Of a stretch of DNA of 64,000 nucleotides, positions 54,888-64,000 are shown piece after piece. Within the stretch, counting starts at the first letter, position 1, and each line of letters begins with the position of its first letter. The notes below the pieces were generated by a model. It worked only from the letters and a program-made list of their open reading frames with translations. It was not told where the DNA came from and did not search any database. The position numbers and the translations under genes are program-made. The stretch comes from Rubrivivax sp. (GTDB lineage: Bacteria; Pseudomonadota; Gammaproteobacteria; Burkholderiales; Burkholderiaceae_C): assembly GCA_004210455.1 (NCBI GenBank), contig SEFA01000002.1:1-64000 (forward strand), in the 5' to 3' direction.

Positions 54888-57190
54888 CAGAATGATGTCC
54901 CGATCTGGAATTGGAATCGCTCGATTCTATCCGTGGGCTTCTTGCGGATCGGCGAACCGTAGCTGAGCCGCAGCGGACCCATCGGCGACAGCCAGCTGAT
55001 GCCCGCGCCAGCCGACGCGCGCACCTCGCTGAAACTGAGCTTCTCGTCCTGGCCCCACACGTTGCCGGCGTCCACGAACGCGAACAGACGGAAGCTCTTG
55101 TCGTTGCCCGACCCCGGCACCGGCACGTAGAACTCGGTGTTCAGGTTGAACTTGCGGTTGCCGCCGGTGTACGAGCCGGTGACGTCGACCGGGCCCAGCG
55201 TGCCGGGCTCGAACACCCGCACCGAGCCCAGACCGCCGCCGTAGAAGTTCTTGAAGATCGGATACGGGCGGCCGCCCAGGCCCTTGCCGTATGCGAACTC
55301 GCCGTTGATCATCAGCGAGAACTTGCGGCCCAGCGGGAAGAACTCCATGTACTGCGCGTTGGCGATCGTGTAGCGCGAATCGCCGACCGGGCTCATTTCC
55401 AGGTTGACCCGCTTCATCGAGCCGGCGGTCGGCGTGATCACGGAGTCACGGTTGTCCTTCTTCCAGCCGATGGTCAGCGGGATGGACATCGCCGACGCGC
55501 CGAACTGCTCGCGGAACAGCCAGTAGCTGTTGGGCAGGCCGGTGCGGGTCGTGATGCGCGTGGTTTCGTAGCCGATGCCGAAGAAGACGGTGTCGTCCTC
55601 GGAGAACGGCACGCCGAACTTCACCGAGCCGCCGTACGAGGCGAACTCGTATTCCTCGCCCAGGTTGTTGATCGGCTTGACGGTCCGGTAGAACACGTCG
55701 ATCGCGCGGGACACGCCGTCGACGGTGAAGTACGGGTCCACCGTCGTCACGCCCAGCGAGCGCCCGGTGCTGGCGGTGTTCACCTGGATGCCCAGGTAGT
55801 TGCCGGAACCGAACACGTTCTCCTGCGAGATCGAGCCCGACAGCGAGAGCTTGCTGGCGCTGGAATAACCGGCGCCGATCTGGATGTTGCCGGTCGGACG
55901 TTCGGTCACGGTCAGCGTCACGTCGACCTGGTCGGGCGAGCCCGGGACCTCGGTCGTGTCGATGGTGACGTCCTTGAAGTAGCCCAAACGTTCGACGCGG
56001 TCGCGCGAGGCCTTGATGCGGGCACCGTCGTACCAGGACGATTCGAACTGGCGGAACTCGCGGCGGATCACTTCGTCCCGCGTGCGGGTGTTGCCGGAGA
56101 TCAGCACGCGGCGCACGTAGACGCGGCGCTGCGGTTCGCCGACCAGCGTCACCGTCACCTGGCCGGTCGCGCGGTCGATCTCCGGGCGGCTCTCGACGCG
56201 CGCGAAGGCGTAGCCGAAGGTGCCGTAGAGGTCCTGGAAGTTGCGCGTGGTCTGCGCGACCGCCTCGCCGTTGTACGGCTGGCCGGGCTTGAGCGCGACC
56301 AGGCGCTTGAACTCCTCGTCGCGACCCATGAAGTCGCCTTCGAGCTTCACGCCGTTGACCGTGTAGGGCTGGCCTTCGTTGACCGTGATCGCGATGCTGA
56401 TGCTCTGCTTGTCCGGCGAGATCGTGACCTGCGTCGACTCGACGTTGAACTCGAGGTAGCCGCGGTTCAGGTAGTACGAGCGGATCGTTTCCAGGTCCGC
56501 GTTCAGCTTGGCGCGCGAGTAGCGGTCGGTCTTCGTGTACCAGGTCAGCCAGCCGGACGTGGTCTGCTCCAGCAGCCCCGTCAGCGTGCCTTCGCTGAAG
56601 ACCTTGTTGCCCAGGATGCGGATCTCCGCGATCTTGGCGGGCTCGCCTTCCGTCACCGAGAAGCTGACGTTGACGCGGTTGCGCTCGATCGGGGTGATGG
56701 TCGTCGTGACCTCGGCGCCGTACAGCGAGCGGGTCAGGTATTGACGCTTGAGCTCCTGCTCGGCGCGGTCGGCCAGGGCCTTGTCGAACGGCTTGCCTTC
56801 ACCGATGCCGACGTCCTTCAGCGACTTGGTCAGCGCTTCGGTGTCGAACTCCTTGAGGCCCACGAAACCGACATTGGCGATGATCGGACGTTCCTCGATC
56901 ACGATGACGACGGCATCGGTGTCGAGGTTGATGCGCACGTCCTTGAACAGGCCGGTCGCGAACAGCGCGCGCAGCGCGGCGGCGCCCTTCTCGTCGTTGT
57001 AGGTGTCGCCGATGCGGAACGGCAGTGCCGCGAACACTGTGCCCGGGTCGGTCCGTTGCAGGCCTTCGACGCGGATGTCCTTGAGGACGAAGGGTTCGGC
57101 CGCCCAGGCGGAACCGGCTTGCAGCGCGGTGGCCAGCACCGCCAGTTGGATCACGTGGGGGCGCAAGGCGTCGGGCAGGAATCGGGGCAT
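54887..57190 (-). CDS. bamA: Outer-membrane protein assembly factor BamA
   Basis: BamA is the central barrel of the machinery that inserts beta-barrel proteins into the outer membrane. The 767-residue protein has a signal peptide (about 1-30), five POTRA domains (about 33-430; for example LKDIRVEGLQRTDPGTVF, VNGVKLEGDF, RRVLISGNTRTRDEVIR) and a 16-strand barrel. The substrate-gating loop appears as FVDAGNVWG and SPMGPLRLSYGSPIRK. The last residue is Phe, as required for outer-membrane targeting. It lies ten bases after rseP. Confidence 0.97.
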   Translation of the reverse strand: MPRFLPDALRPHVIQLAVLATALQAGSAWAAEPFVLKDIRVEGLQRTDPGTVFAALPFRIGDTYNDEKGAAALRALFATGLFKDVRINLDTDAVVIVIEERPIIANVGFVGLKEFDTEALTKSLKDVGIGEGKPFDKALADRAEQELKRQYLTRSLYGAEVTTTITPIERNRVNVSFSVTEGEPAKIAEIRILGNKVFSEGTLTGLLEQTTSGWLTWYTKTDRYSRAKLNADLETIRSYYLNRGYLEFNVESTQVTISPDKQSISIAITVNEGQPYTVNGVKLEGDFMGRDEEFKRLVALKPGQPYNGEAVAQTTRNFQDLYGTFGYAFARVESRPEIDRATGQVTVTLVGEPQRRVYVRRVLISGNTRTRDEVIRREFRQFESSWYDGARIKASRDRVERLGYFKDVTIDTTEVPGSPDQVDVTLTVTERPTGNIQIGAGYSSASKLSLSGSISQENVFGSGNYLGIQVNTASTGRSLGVTTVDPYFTVDGVSRAIDVFYRTVKPINNLGEEYEFASYGGSVKFGVPFSEDDTVFFGIGYETTRITTRTGLPNSYWLFREQFGASAMSIPLTIGWKKDNRDSVITPTAGSMKRVNLEMSPVGDSRYTIANAQYMEFFPLGRKFSLMINGEFAYGKGLGGRPYPIFKNFYGGGLGSVRVFEPGTLGPVDVTGSYTGGNRKFNLNTEFYVPVPGSGNDKSFRLFAFVDAGNVWGQDEKLSFSEVRASAGAGISWLSPMGPLRLSYGSPIRKKPTDRIERFQFQIGTSF

Positions 57191-57199
57191 GCGGAAGCT

Positions 57200-58570
57200 T
57201 CAGTGCAGACCCAGCGTGCGGGTCAGATCGTTGAAAAGGGCCAGGCTCATCATCAGCAGCACGACGGCGATGCCTGCGCGTTGCAGCTGCTTGTGCCACC
57301 ACTCAGAGACAGGGCGGCCGCTCAAACCCTCGAAAAGATAATACATCAGGTGTCCGCCATCGAGCATCGGCAGCGGCAGCAGGTTCAGCACGCCCAGGCT
57401 CACGCTGACCGCGGCGAGGAAGCTCAGGAACGCCGTCAATCCGAGGCTCGCCGACTGGTCCGCCGCCTTGGCGATGGTGATGGGTCCGCTGAGGTTCTTT
57501 ACCGAGGCTTCACCGATCAACATGCGCCCCAGCGTCTTCACCGTCAGCGCGCTCAGCTCCCAGGTGCGGGTCAGGCCTTGCCGCACCGATTCGACGGGGC
57601 CGTAATGCACCTTGACGGTCGTCGGCCTGGACACGAAGTAGGCGCCGATGCGCGCGATCCGATCGTCGCCGTTGATCTCGACGCGCGGCGTGATCACGCG
57701 TTCCAGCGGCTGGCCGTCGCGCTGCACGACGACGCGCAGCGGCTGGCCCTGTCCGTCGACGACGGCGCGACGCACGCGCTGGATGAACCAGGAGAAGTCC
57801 GGGACGGCCTCGTCGTTGACGCGCAGCACGCGGTCGCCGGGCAGCAGTCCGGCGGACTGCGCCGGCTCGCCCTCGGTCAGCCGATCGATCACCGGTTCGA
57901 CGAACACGCCGCCCAGACCGATGCGGGCCATCGTCTTCTCGTCGAAGTCGCGGCTCTCCAGCGTGTCCGTCTGCAGGCGCACGGTGCGGCGGCCATGGCC
58001 GGCCGCGTCGCTGACGCTGATCAGCAGCGCCTGCTTGTCCGCCACGGCCTGCGCGAGCTGCCAGGCGAAGTCCGGCATCGAGCGGACGTCCTCCCACTCC
58101 TGCCCGTCGTGGGACCAGGCCTGTACCCAGTCGCCAGCGCGCAGGCCGGCGCGTTCGGCGAGGCCGCCCGCCACCGGCGAGCCGAGCACGGCCTTGGGTT
58201 CGTCACGGCCGATCCAGCCGACGACGGCGAACAGCACCACCGCCAGGATCAGGTTGGCCGCCGGGCCGGCGGCGACGATCGCCGCGCGCTGCCACAAGGT
58301 CTTGCGGTTGAAGGCCTGCGATTGCTGCTCGGGCGCGACCGGGCCATCGCTCTCGTCGAGCATGCGGACGTAGCCGCCGAGCGGGATCGCGCTGAGGGTG
58401 AACTCGGTGCTGTCCGGCGACTTGCGCCGACGCAGCAGCACGCGACCGAAGCCGACCGAGAAGCGCAGCACCTTGACGCCGCAGGCGCGTGCCACGCGGT
58501 AGTGGCCCCATTCGTGGATGACGATGAGGATGCCCAGCGTGACGAGGAAATAGAGGACTTGGGAGAGCAT
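57200..58570 (-). CDS. rseP: Site-2 protease RseP
   Basis: RseP is an intramembrane zinc metalloprotease that completes cleavage of anti-sigma factors such as RseA and clears signal peptides. The 456-residue protein has the HEWGH zinc motif at 19-23 in the first membrane helix. Two PDZ domains follow in the periplasm (about 115-300; GLRAGDWVQAW, GLLPGDRVLRV). The second active-site motif is NLLPLPMLDGGHLMYY, before the last helices. A possible client, the membrane anti-sigma factor at 24.7-25.6 kb, is in the same window, but no link is shown. Confidence 0.95.
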   Translation of the reverse strand: MLSQVLYFLVTLGILIVIHEWGHYRVARACGVKVLRFSVGFGRVLLRRRKSPDSTEFTLSAIPLGGYVRMLDESDGPVAPEQQSQAFNRKTLWQRAAIVAAGPAANLILAVVLFAVVGWIGRDEPKAVLGSPVAGGLAERAGLRAGDWVQAWSHDGQEWEDVRSMPDFAWQLAQAVADKQALLISVSDAAGHGRRTVRLQTDTLESRDFDEKTMARIGLGGVFVEPVIDRLTEGEPAQSAGLLPGDRVLRVNDEAVPDFSWFIQRVRRAVVDGQGQPLRVVVQRDGQPLERVITPRVEINGDDRIARIGAYFVSRPTTVKVHYGPVESVRQGLTRTWELSALTVKTLGRMLIGEASVKNLSGPITIAKAADQSASLGLTAFLSFLAAVSVSLGVLNLLPLPMLDGGHLMYYLFEGLSGRPVSEWWHKQLQRAGIAVVLLMMSLALFNDLTRTLGLH

Positions 58571-58630
58571 CGCGGGCGTCCTGGATCGAAGTCTGGGGCT
58601 GGGGCTGGGCGTCGGTCTGCGACCGGAGGA

Positions 58631-59839
58631 TCAGACCGCCGCGGCGAGCGCCGCGATCTGCTGTCGCGCGTGGCGGCGGGCGCGGCCGTCGAGCGCCAGC
58701 AGGCCCTCGACGCTGTCGATCTCGCCGGCCTCGGGATTCACGGATTCGAGCACCGCGCGGTTGACACGGCAGATGTGGTCGAAGCGCAATTGGCGATCGA
58801 GGAAGGCGGCCACCGCCTCCTCGTTGGCGGCGTTGAGCACCGCGGTGCTGCCTTCGGCCGAACGCAGTGCCTGCCAGGATAGGTGCAGGCCGGGGAAACG
58901 CTGCGCGTCGGCCTCTTCGAACGTGAGGCTGGGCGTCTTCAGCAGGTCCAGCACGCCGGCGCCAGAGGTGACGCGCTCCGGGAAGGCCAGCGCGTAGGCG
59001 ATGGGGACGCGCATGTCGGGCGTGCCGAGCTGGGCCAGCACGGAGTGGTCGCGGCAGACGACCATCGAATGCACGATGCTCTGCGGGTGGATCAGCACCT
59101 TGATCTGCTCGGGCTTCAGGTCGAAGAGCCATCGCGCCTCGATGACCTCGAGCGCCTTGTTCATCATCGTGGCCGAGTCGACCGAGATCTTGCGGCCCAT
59201 CACCCAGTTCGGATGGGCGCAGGCCTGCTCCGGGGTGACGTCGGCGAGCGAGCCCGGATCGCGCTGGCGGAACGGTCCGCCGGAGGCCGTCAGCACGATG
59301 TGATCGATGCGCTGCGACCAGGTCGAGCGGTCCTCGGGCAGGCATTGGAAGATCGCCGAGTGCTCCGAATCGACCGGGAGCAGCGTGGCGCCGCCCTCGG
59401 CCACCGCGCGCATGAACAGCGCGCCGCCGAGCACGATCGCTTCCTTGTTGGCGAGCAGCAGACGCTTGCCCGCGCGCGCCGCGGCCATCGCCGGCGGCAG
59501 GCCGACGGCACCGACGACGGCGGCCATGACCGCATCGACGTCGGGATGCGCGGCGACCTCGCTCAGCGCGGCCATGCCGTCCAGCACCTCGGTGCGGGAG
59601 CCCGCCTCGCGCAACTTCGCGCGGAGTTGGGCGGCCAGCGCCGCATCGGGCAGCACGGCGAATCTCGGCTGGAACTGCACGCACTGCGAGGCCAGCTCGT
59701 CGACACGGCTCATTGCCGACAGGGCGAAGACGCGATAACGATCCGGGTGACGGGCGATCACGTCCAGCGTGCTGGTGCCGATGGAGCCGGTGGAACCCAG
59801 CACGCACACTTGCTGCGGGCGGTGGAGGTGAGCGGTCAT
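58631..59839 (-). CDS. dxr: 1-deoxy-D-xylulose-5-phosphate reductoisomerase
   Basis: Dxr makes 2-C-methyl-erythritol 4-phosphate, the committed step of the non-mevalonate isoprenoid pathway. The 402-residue protein has the NADPH-binding start [18 protein letters not shown], then [13 protein letters not shown], the metal/substrate site [21 protein letters not shown], the lid around [20 protein letters not shown] and [10 protein letters not shown]. It feeds undecaprenyl phosphate synthesis by UppS, two genes upstream in the cluster. Confidence 0.97.
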   Translation of the reverse strand: MTAHLHRPQQVCVLGSTGSIGTSTLDVIARHPDRYRVFALSAMSRVDELASQCVQFQPRFAVLPDAALAAQLRAKLREAGSRTEVLDGMAALSEVAAHPDVDAVMAAVVGAVGLPPAMAAARAGKRLLLANKEAIVLGGALFMRAVAEGGATLLPVDSEHSAIFQCLPEDRSTWSQRIDHIVLTASGGPFRQRDPGSLADVTPEQACAHPNWVMGRKISVDSATMMNKALEVIEARWLFDLKPEQIKVLIHPQSIVHSMVVCRDHSVLAQLGTPDMRVPIAYALAFPERVTSGAGVLDLLKTPSLTFEEADAQRFPGLHLSWQALRSAEGSTAVLNAANEEAVAAFLDRQLRFDHICRVNRAVLESVNPEAGEIDSVEGLLALDGRARRHARQQIAALAAAV

Positions 59840-59865
59840 CGCTGAAGGTCTCGCGGAAGTCCCGT

Positions 59866-59905
59866 GGATCAGGGGATCAGGGGATCAGGGGATCAGGGGA
59901 TCAAG
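59866..59905. repeat. Five tandem 8-bp repeats between dxr and cdsA
   Basis: Four exact GGATCAGG units and a fifth with one change run head to tail and stop three bases before the cdsA stop codon. The unit contains GATC and is not a multiple of three, so it is tolerated only because it is intergenic. It may vary in copy number between strains. Confidence 0.92.
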
Positions 59906-59908
59906 TAC

Positions 59909-60742
59909 TCAGAGGGAAGTCAGCGCCAGCGCCAGCGGCAGCACCGGCAGCAGCGCGTCGACACGGTCGAGCACGCCGCCGTGGCCGGGCAACAGCTGGC
60001 TGCTGTCCTTGGCGCCGGCGGCGCGCTTGACCAGGGATTCGAAGAGATCGCCAACGACGCTCATCGCCGACAGGAACACCAGCGCCAGCAGCGACACGAT
60101 GCCCAGGCGCTGGACCAGCACCGTGTACATCGAGGCCGAGTCGACGGGTACGCGCGCGTCGATGACGTGGACCCAGACGAAGCCCAGGACGATCACGCCG
60201 ACCAGGCCGCCGATCGCGCCTTCCCAGCTCTTGCCCGGGCTGATCGCCGGCGCGAGCTTGCGCTTGCCGAAGGCCTTGCCGGAGAAGTATGCGGCGATGT
60301 CCGCCATCCAGACCAGGCACATCGCTGACAGCAGGAAGTTGATGCCGCGCTGGCGCGCGACGATCAGCGCCAGCCAGGCGGCCCACAGCAGCACCGCGCC
60401 GAGCACGAGTCTCAGCACCGGCGACAGCCTGGGCCAGCCGGCGACGCCGGCCGCGAGCGCGCGCACCCCGCCGAGCACCCAGATGCCGCCGGCCAGCCAC
60501 CAGCACCAGGCCGGCACCGCGAAGCCGACGGTGTACAGCGTCGCCGCGCAGACCGCCCCGAGCGCCCCGCCGAAGATCAGCGCGGCCGCCCCCGGCCTGC
60601 CGTTCAGCCGGGACCATTCCCAGCCGGCCGCGGCGATCATCACCAGCGTCAGCAGCGCGAACCAGATCGGGTTCGAAGCAAACAACGCCGGCAGCAGGAT
60701 CGCCAGCAGCACCAGGGCCGTGATCACGCGCTGAAGCAGCAT
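59909..60742 (-). CDS. cdsA: Phosphatidate cytidylyltransferase
   Basis: CdsA makes CDP-diacylglycerol, the precursor of all phospholipids, at the inner membrane. ATG 60742 gives 277 residues with about eight membrane helices. The CDP-alcohol signature is near the C-terminus: SAMSVVGDLFESLVKRAAGAKDSS split by gaps, then LLPGHGGVLDRVDALLP. The region SPGKSWEGAIGG is also conserved. It starts one base after the uppS stop. Confidence 0.95.
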   Translation of the reverse strand: MLLQRVITALVLLAILLPALFASNPIWFALLTLVMIAAAGWEWSRLNGRPGAAALIFGGALGAVCAATLYTVGFAVPAWCWWLAGGIWVLGGVRALAAGVAGWPRLSPVLRLVLGAVLLWAAWLALIVARQRGINFLLSAMCLVWMADIAAYFSGKAFGKRKLAPAISPGKSWEGAIGGLVGVIVLGFVWVHVIDARVPVDSASMYTVLVQRLGIVSLLALVFLSAMSVVGDLFESLVKRAAGAKDSSQLLPGHGGVLDRVDALLPVLPLALALTSL

Positions 60743-60743
60743 C

Positions 60744-61475
60744 TCAAGCCTCCTGGGCAACGCCCGGAACGTTGACCCCGCCGAAACGGCGGTCGCGCGC
60801 CCGGAACGCGGCGATCGCCTCGTCCAGTTGCGCCTCGCCGAACTCGGGCCACAGGCAGTCGGAGAACACGAACTCGGTGTACGCGGTCTGCCACAGCATG
60901 AAGTTGCTGATGCGCAGCTCGCCGCCGGTGCGGATGAAGAGGTCCGGATCCGGCGCATAACTCATCGCCATGAACTCGGACAAGCGGGCCTCGGTCAGCT
61001 CGGCAGGCGGCACGCCCGCTTCCATCGCCTTGCGGCACGCCTGGACGATGTCCCAGCGGCCGCCGTAGTTGAAGGCGACGTTCAGCGTCAGCTTGCTGTT
61101 GTGGGCAGTGGAGCCCTCGGCTTCGGCCCAGGCGGCGCGCAGCTTGTCGGACACCGCCTCGCGGTCGCCGACGATGCGGATGCGCACCCCCATCGCGCCC
61201 ATGCGGGCGAGATAGCGGGACACCGCCGCCAGCACCAGGCCCATCAGGCCGGACACCTCGTCGCTGGGACGCTTCCAGTTCTCACTGGAGAAGGCGAAGA
61301 CGGTGAGGTACTCGATCTCGCGATCGATGCAGGCCTGGACCACCCGCACCAGGGCGTCCACGCCCTGCTTGTGGCCGAAGAAGCGCGGGAGGAAGCGCTT
61401 CTTCGCCCAACGACCGTTGCCATCCATGACGATGGCCACATGGCGGGGCACTCCCGCCTTGCTGTCGGCGCTCAC
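60744..61475 (-). CDS. uppS: Undecaprenyl diphosphate synthase
   Basis: UppS extends farnesyl diphosphate with eight isopentenyl units in cis to make the lipid carrier for peptidoglycan and O-antigen. The 243-residue protein has the catalytic Asp18 in VAIVMDGNGRWAKKR, then GHKQGVDALVRVV, LTVFAFSSENWKRP and DLFIRTGGELRISNF. It lies 13 bases after frr and directly before cdsA. Confidence 0.97.
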   Translation of the reverse strand: MSADSKAGVPRHVAIVMDGNGRWAKKRFLPRFFGHKQGVDALVRVVQACIDREIEYLTVFAFSSENWKRPSDEVSGLMGLVLAAVSRYLARMGAMGVRIRIVGDREAVSDKLRAAWAEAEGSTAHNSKLTLNVAFNYGGRWDIVQACRKAMEAGVPPAELTEARLSEFMAMSYAPDPDLFIRTGGELRISNFMLWQTAYTEFVFSDCLWPEFGEAQLDEAIAAFRARDRRFGGVNVPGVAQEA

Positions 61476-61488
61476 GAGGATGCGACGA

Positions 61489-62049
61489 TCAGACGGCCAT
61501 GATCTCGGCTTCCTTGGCCGAGAGCAGCTTGTCGATGTCCGAGACGACGCGGTCGGTCAGCTTCTGGACCTCGTCCTGGCTGCGACGCTCGTCGTCCTCG
61601 GTGATGACCTTGTCCTTGGCCATCTTCTTCGCCTGTTCGTTGGCGTCGCGGCGCAGGTTGCGCACGGCCACCTTGGCGTCCTCGGCGGCGCCCTTGGAGA
61701 CCTTGACCAGGTCGCGGCGGCGCTCTTCGGACAGCGGCGGCATCGGCACGCGGATCAGGTCGCCCATGGACGACGGGTTCAGGCCCAGGTCCGATTCGCG
61801 GATGGCCTTCTCGATCTTCTGGCTCATGCCCTTTTCCCAGGGCTGCACGCTCACCGTGCGGGCGTCCAGCAGCGTGACGTTGGCCACCTGGGAAATGGGG
61901 ACCATCGAGCCGTAGTAGTCCACATGCACCTGGTCCAGCAGGCCCGGGTGGGCGCGACCGGTGCGGATCTTCTGCAGTTCGTTCTTGAACGCCTCGACGG
62001 ACTTGGCCATCTTGGCTTCGACGTTCTTCTTGATGTCGGCGATGCTCAT
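61489..62049 (-). CDS. frr: Ribosome recycling factor
   Basis: RRF, with EF-G, splits the post-termination ribosome. The 186-residue protein starts [21 protein letters not shown] and has [37 protein letters not shown] and [15 protein letters not shown]. The three-helix bundle and inserted domain follow the family layout. It follows pyrH by 63 bases. Confidence 0.97.
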   Translation of the reverse strand: MSIADIKKNVEAKMAKSVEAFKNELQKIRTGRAHPGLLDQVHVDYYGSMVPISQVANVTLLDARTVSVQPWEKGMSQKIEKAIRESDLGLNPSSMGDLIRVPMPPLSEERRRDLVKVSKGAAEDAKVAVRNLRRDANEQAKKMAKDKVITEDDERRSQDEVQKLTDRVVSDIDKLLSAKEAEIMAV

Positions 62050-62095
62050 GTTCTTTTCCTCGATCAGGGGCGGCGGGTGTCTAACGCGCCAGCCC

Positions 62096-62125
62096 GGTCA
62101 GACGTGCACCGGTCAGACGTGCACC
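62096..62125. repeat. Tandem duplication of 15 bp across the end of pyrH
   Basis: GGTCAGACGTGCACC occurs twice in direct succession (62096-62110 and 62111-62125). The second copy contains the pyrH stop codon and its last codons; the first copy lies just downstream of the gene. It looks like a recent slippage duplication without coding effect. Confidence 0.9.
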
Positions 62126-62823
62126 AGCGTGCCCTCGTCCTCACCCATCACGACGCGCTTGAGCGCGCCCGGCTTGAAGATCGAGAACACCTTGATGGGC
62201 AGCTTCTGGTCGCGGCACAGCGCGAACGCGGTCGCGTCCAGGACCTGCAGGTTCTTGCCGATGGCCTCGTCGAAGCTGATGCGCGAGTAGCGCGTGGCCG
62301 TCGGATCCTTCTTGGGGTCAGCGGTATAGACGCCGTCGACCTTGGTGGCCTTCAGCACGATCTCGGCGCCGATCTCGGCACCGCGCAGCGCGGCGGCCGT
62401 GTCGGTCGTGAAGAAGGGATTGCCGGTGCCGGCGGCGAAGACCACGACCTTGCCCTCTTCCAGGTACTGGAGCGCCTTGGGACGCACATAGGGCTCGACG
62501 ACCTGCTCGATCGCGATGGCCGACATGACGCGCGCGGTCATGCCTTCCTGGCGCATCGTGTCGGCCAGGGCCAGCGAGTTCATCACCGTCGCCAGCATGC
62601 CCATGTAGTCGGCCGTGGCGCGGTCCATGCCGACCGCGCCGCCCGCCACGCCGCGGAAGATGTTGCCGCCGCCGATGACGACCGCGACCTCGACGCCGAG
62701 CTTCGTCACTTCCTGGATCTCTTGGACCATGCGCACGATGGTGGCGCGGTTGATGCCGTAGGAGTCGTCGCCCATGAGGGCTTCACCGGAAAGCTTGAGC
62801 AGGATGCGTTTGTGGGCGGGCAT
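62113..62823 (-). CDS. pyrH: UMP kinase
   Basis: PyrH phosphorylates UMP to UDP and is hexameric and GTP-regulated. ATG 62823 gives 236 residues starting [20 protein letters not shown]. Other motifs are [32 protein letters not shown] and the C-terminal domain ([17 protein letters not shown]). The frame is open upstream to 62889, but that part has no ribosome site. It lies 107 bases after tsf, with a terminator hairpin between. Confidence 0.97.
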   Translation of the reverse strand: MPAHKRILLKLSGEALMGDDSYGINRATIVRMVQEIQEVTKLGVEVAVVIGGGNIFRGVAGGAVGMDRATADYMGMLATVMNSLALADTMRQEGMTARVMSAIAIEQVVEPYVRPKALQYLEEGKVVVFAAGTGNPFFTTDTAAALRGAEIGAEIVLKATKVDGVYTADPKKDPTATRYSRISFDEAIGKNLQVLDATAFALCRDQKLPIKVFSIFKPGALKRVVMGEDEGTLVHV

Positions 62824-62893
62824 TGTTACCTCGTCAGTACAGCCGATGGAGGGAGTGTCGTGCGTGCGCCTGCATGCGCAAGCGCACAAGTGT

Positions 62894-62917
62894 AAAGGGC
62901 GCCAGAGGCGCCCTTTT
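62894..62917 (-). terminator. Hairpin between tsf and pyrH
   Basis: AAAGGGCGCC (62894-62903) pairs with GGCGCCCTTT (62907-62916) around a 3-base loop, 13 bases after the tsf stop. The T run on the minus strand is only TTT, so it probably attenuates rather than stops transcription into pyrH. Confidence 0.7.
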
Positions 62918-62930
62918 CGAGTCGTGACGC

Positions 62931-63827
62931 TTATTGCTGCTTGCTCGCAGCCGCCACCTGGGCGGCCACTTCGGCGGCGAAGTCGTCGACCTTCTTCTCG
63001 ATGCCCTCGCCGACCACGTACAGGGTGAAGGACTTCACCGTGGTGGCCTTGTCCTTCAGCATCTGCGCGACCGTCTGCTTGCCGTCGGCGGCTTTCACGA
63101 AGACCTGGTCCTGCAGCGAGACTTCCTTCAGGAACTTCTGCACCGAGCCTTCGACCATCTTGGCGACGATCTCGGCGGGCTTGCCGGACTCGGCAGCCTT
63201 CTCGGCGGCGATCTTGCGTTCCTTCTCGACCAGCTCGGCCGGGACTTCGGCGGACGACAGCGCGGCCGGCTTCATCGCGGCGACGTGCATGGCGACGTCC
63301 TTGGCGGCGACTTCGTCACCGTCGAACTCGACCATCACGCCGATGCGGGTGCCGTGCAGGTACGAGGCCAGCTTGGCGCCTTCATAACGCTTGAAGCGGC
63401 GGATCGTCATGTTCTCGCCGATCTTGCCGATCAGGCCGGCGCGCACGTCCTCGACGGTCGGGCCGAAACCTTCCTGCGACAGCGGCAGGGCGGACAGGGC
63501 GGCGATGTCGGCGGGGTTGCTGTCGACGATCAGGCCGGCCAGCGCGTTCACGAAAGCCAGGAAGGCGTCGTTCTTGGAGACGAAGTCGGTTTCGCAGTTG
63601 ACTTCGATCAGCGCGCCGGCGCTGCCCTTCACGGCCGCGGCGACGACGCCTTCGGCGGTGACGCGCGAGGCGGCCTTGCCGGCCTTGCTGCCCAGCTTGA
63701 CGCGCAGGATCTCTTCAGCGCGGGTCATGTCGCCGTCGGCTTCGGTCAGCGCCTTCTTGCACTCCATCATCGGGGAGTCGGTGCGGGCGCGCAGCTCGGC
63801 GACCATGCTTGCGGTAATTGCTGCCAT
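62931..63827 (-). CDS. tsf: Elongation factor Ts
   Basis: EF-Ts exchanges GDP for GTP on EF-Tu. ATG 63827 gives 298 residues starting [19 protein letters not shown], with the N-terminal signature [18 protein letters not shown]. The core shows [17 protein letters not shown]. The C-terminal part has [15 protein letters not shown]. It follows rpsB in the usual order. Confidence 0.97.
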   Translation of the reverse strand: MAAITASMVAELRARTDSPMMECKKALTEADGDMTRAEEILRVKLGSKAGKAASRVTAEGVVAAAVKGSAGALIEVNCETDFVSKNDAFLAFVNALAGLIVDSNPADIAALSALPLSQEGFGPTVEDVRAGLIGKIGENMTIRRFKRYEGAKLASYLHGTRIGVMVEFDGDEVAAKDVAMHVAAMKPAALSSAEVPAELVEKERKIAAEKAAESGKPAEIVAKMVEGSVQKFLKEVSLQDQVFVKAADGKQTVAQMLKDKATTVKSFTLYVVGEGIEKKVDDFAAEVAAQVAAASKQQ

Positions 63828-63893
63828 TTCAATCTCCGTGTGTCGCGGCCCGGAACGCTCCGGCACCGCTGAAAATCTGAATCTGCTTGGACG

Positions 63894-63916
63894 AAGGGGG
63901 CTGAATCAGCCCCCTT
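63894..63916 (-). terminator. Attenuator-type hairpin between rpsB and tsf
   Basis: AAGGGGGCTGA (63894-63904) pairs perfectly with TCAGCCCCCTT (63906-63916). Its lower-coordinate end is 67 bases before the tsf start. No long T run follows on the minus strand. A partial terminator here is known in other bacteria and sets the rpsB/tsf ratio. Confidence 0.6.
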
Positions 63917-63946
63917 GTCAGAACCCGTCGAGGGTCAGGGCCTGGA

Positions 63947-64000
63947 TCAGGCGCCTTCGTTCACTTCGACGAATTCGTCGCCTTCAGCGGCGACGGCCGT
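63947..64000 (-). CDS. rpsB: 30S ribosomal protein S2, C-terminal end (partial)
   Basis: The last 17 codons and a TGA (63947-63949) are visible, reading TAVAAEGDEFVEVNEGA. An acidic Ala/Glu/Val-rich end is typical of betaproteobacterial S2, and rpsB always lies upstream of tsf. The main evidence is synteny; the rest of the gene is outside the window. Confidence 0.8.
   Translation of the reverse strand, partial: TAVAAEGDEFVEVNEGA

Noticed and set aside
54911-58882. A frame of about 1320 codons antisense to bamA and rseP
   Set aside because: It is the mirror of two certain genes and reads as Ala/Asp/Arg/Val repeats with no family likeness.

Overview
The window is about 64 kb of very GC-rich DNA. 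It reads as a betaproteobacterial chromosome of the order Burkholderiales, most like the Roseateles/Mitsuaria/Rubrivivax/Leptothrix group. The grounds are gene order and family content: dnaG-rpoD, rpsF-priB-rpsR-rplI, a Bug-type TctCBA/TctDE locus, grpE-dnaK-dnaJ, ppsA divergent from ppsR, and the long rpsB-to-rnhB envelope cluster. The genus is inferred; no rRNA or tRNA gene is visible to fix it.

Layout. 1-3.2 kb: end of dnaG, then rpoD with a clear sigma-70 promoter far upstream. 3.4-5.5 kb: a class III cyclase-FHA fusion followed by hemH. 5.5-11 kb: tctCBA (minus) divergent from the two-component pair tctDE (plus). 11-18.9 kb: hslR, an orphan 445-residue protein, grpE-dnaK-dnaJ with two matching heat-shock promoters, and a receiver-TPR protein. 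19-24.7 kb (accessory): eptA, a less GC-rich two-gene unit encoding a HEPN-like protein and an unknown protein, and a radical SAM gene whose start codon touches a perfect LexA operator, divergent from an OGT-like TPR glycosyltransferase. 24.7-29.2 kb: an operon for DUF305, YncE-like, ECF sigma and anti-sigma proteins with a candidate self-activated promoter, divergent from a class II glutamine amidotransferase. 29.3-34.4 kb: an orphan 1184-residue effector-like protein, a lipoprotein and a DUF308 membrane protein. 34.5-39.3 kb: a Fur/Zur-type regulator divergent from a ZrgA-E-like zinc uptake operon, with a frameshifted remnant in its leader. 39.3-42.5 kb: dnaB and the rpsF operon. 42.6-49.5 kb: a sodium/solute symporter, ppsA, ppsR and a DMT permease. 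49.5-64 kb: one long minus-strand cluster, rpsB-tsf-pyrH-frr-uppS-cdsA-dxr-rseP-bamA-skp-lpxD-fabZ-lpxA-lpxB-rnhB-trmH, joining translation, isoprenoid and phospholipid synthesis, outer-membrane assembly and lipid A synthesis.

The most distinctive material is the LexA-box/radical SAM/OGT junction with the neighbouring HEPN-like pair, the two orphan secreted-effector-like proteins, the zinc locus with its operator and decayed frame, and the ECF sigma operon. All positions come from reading the sequence; no database search, GC calculation or structure prediction was run.
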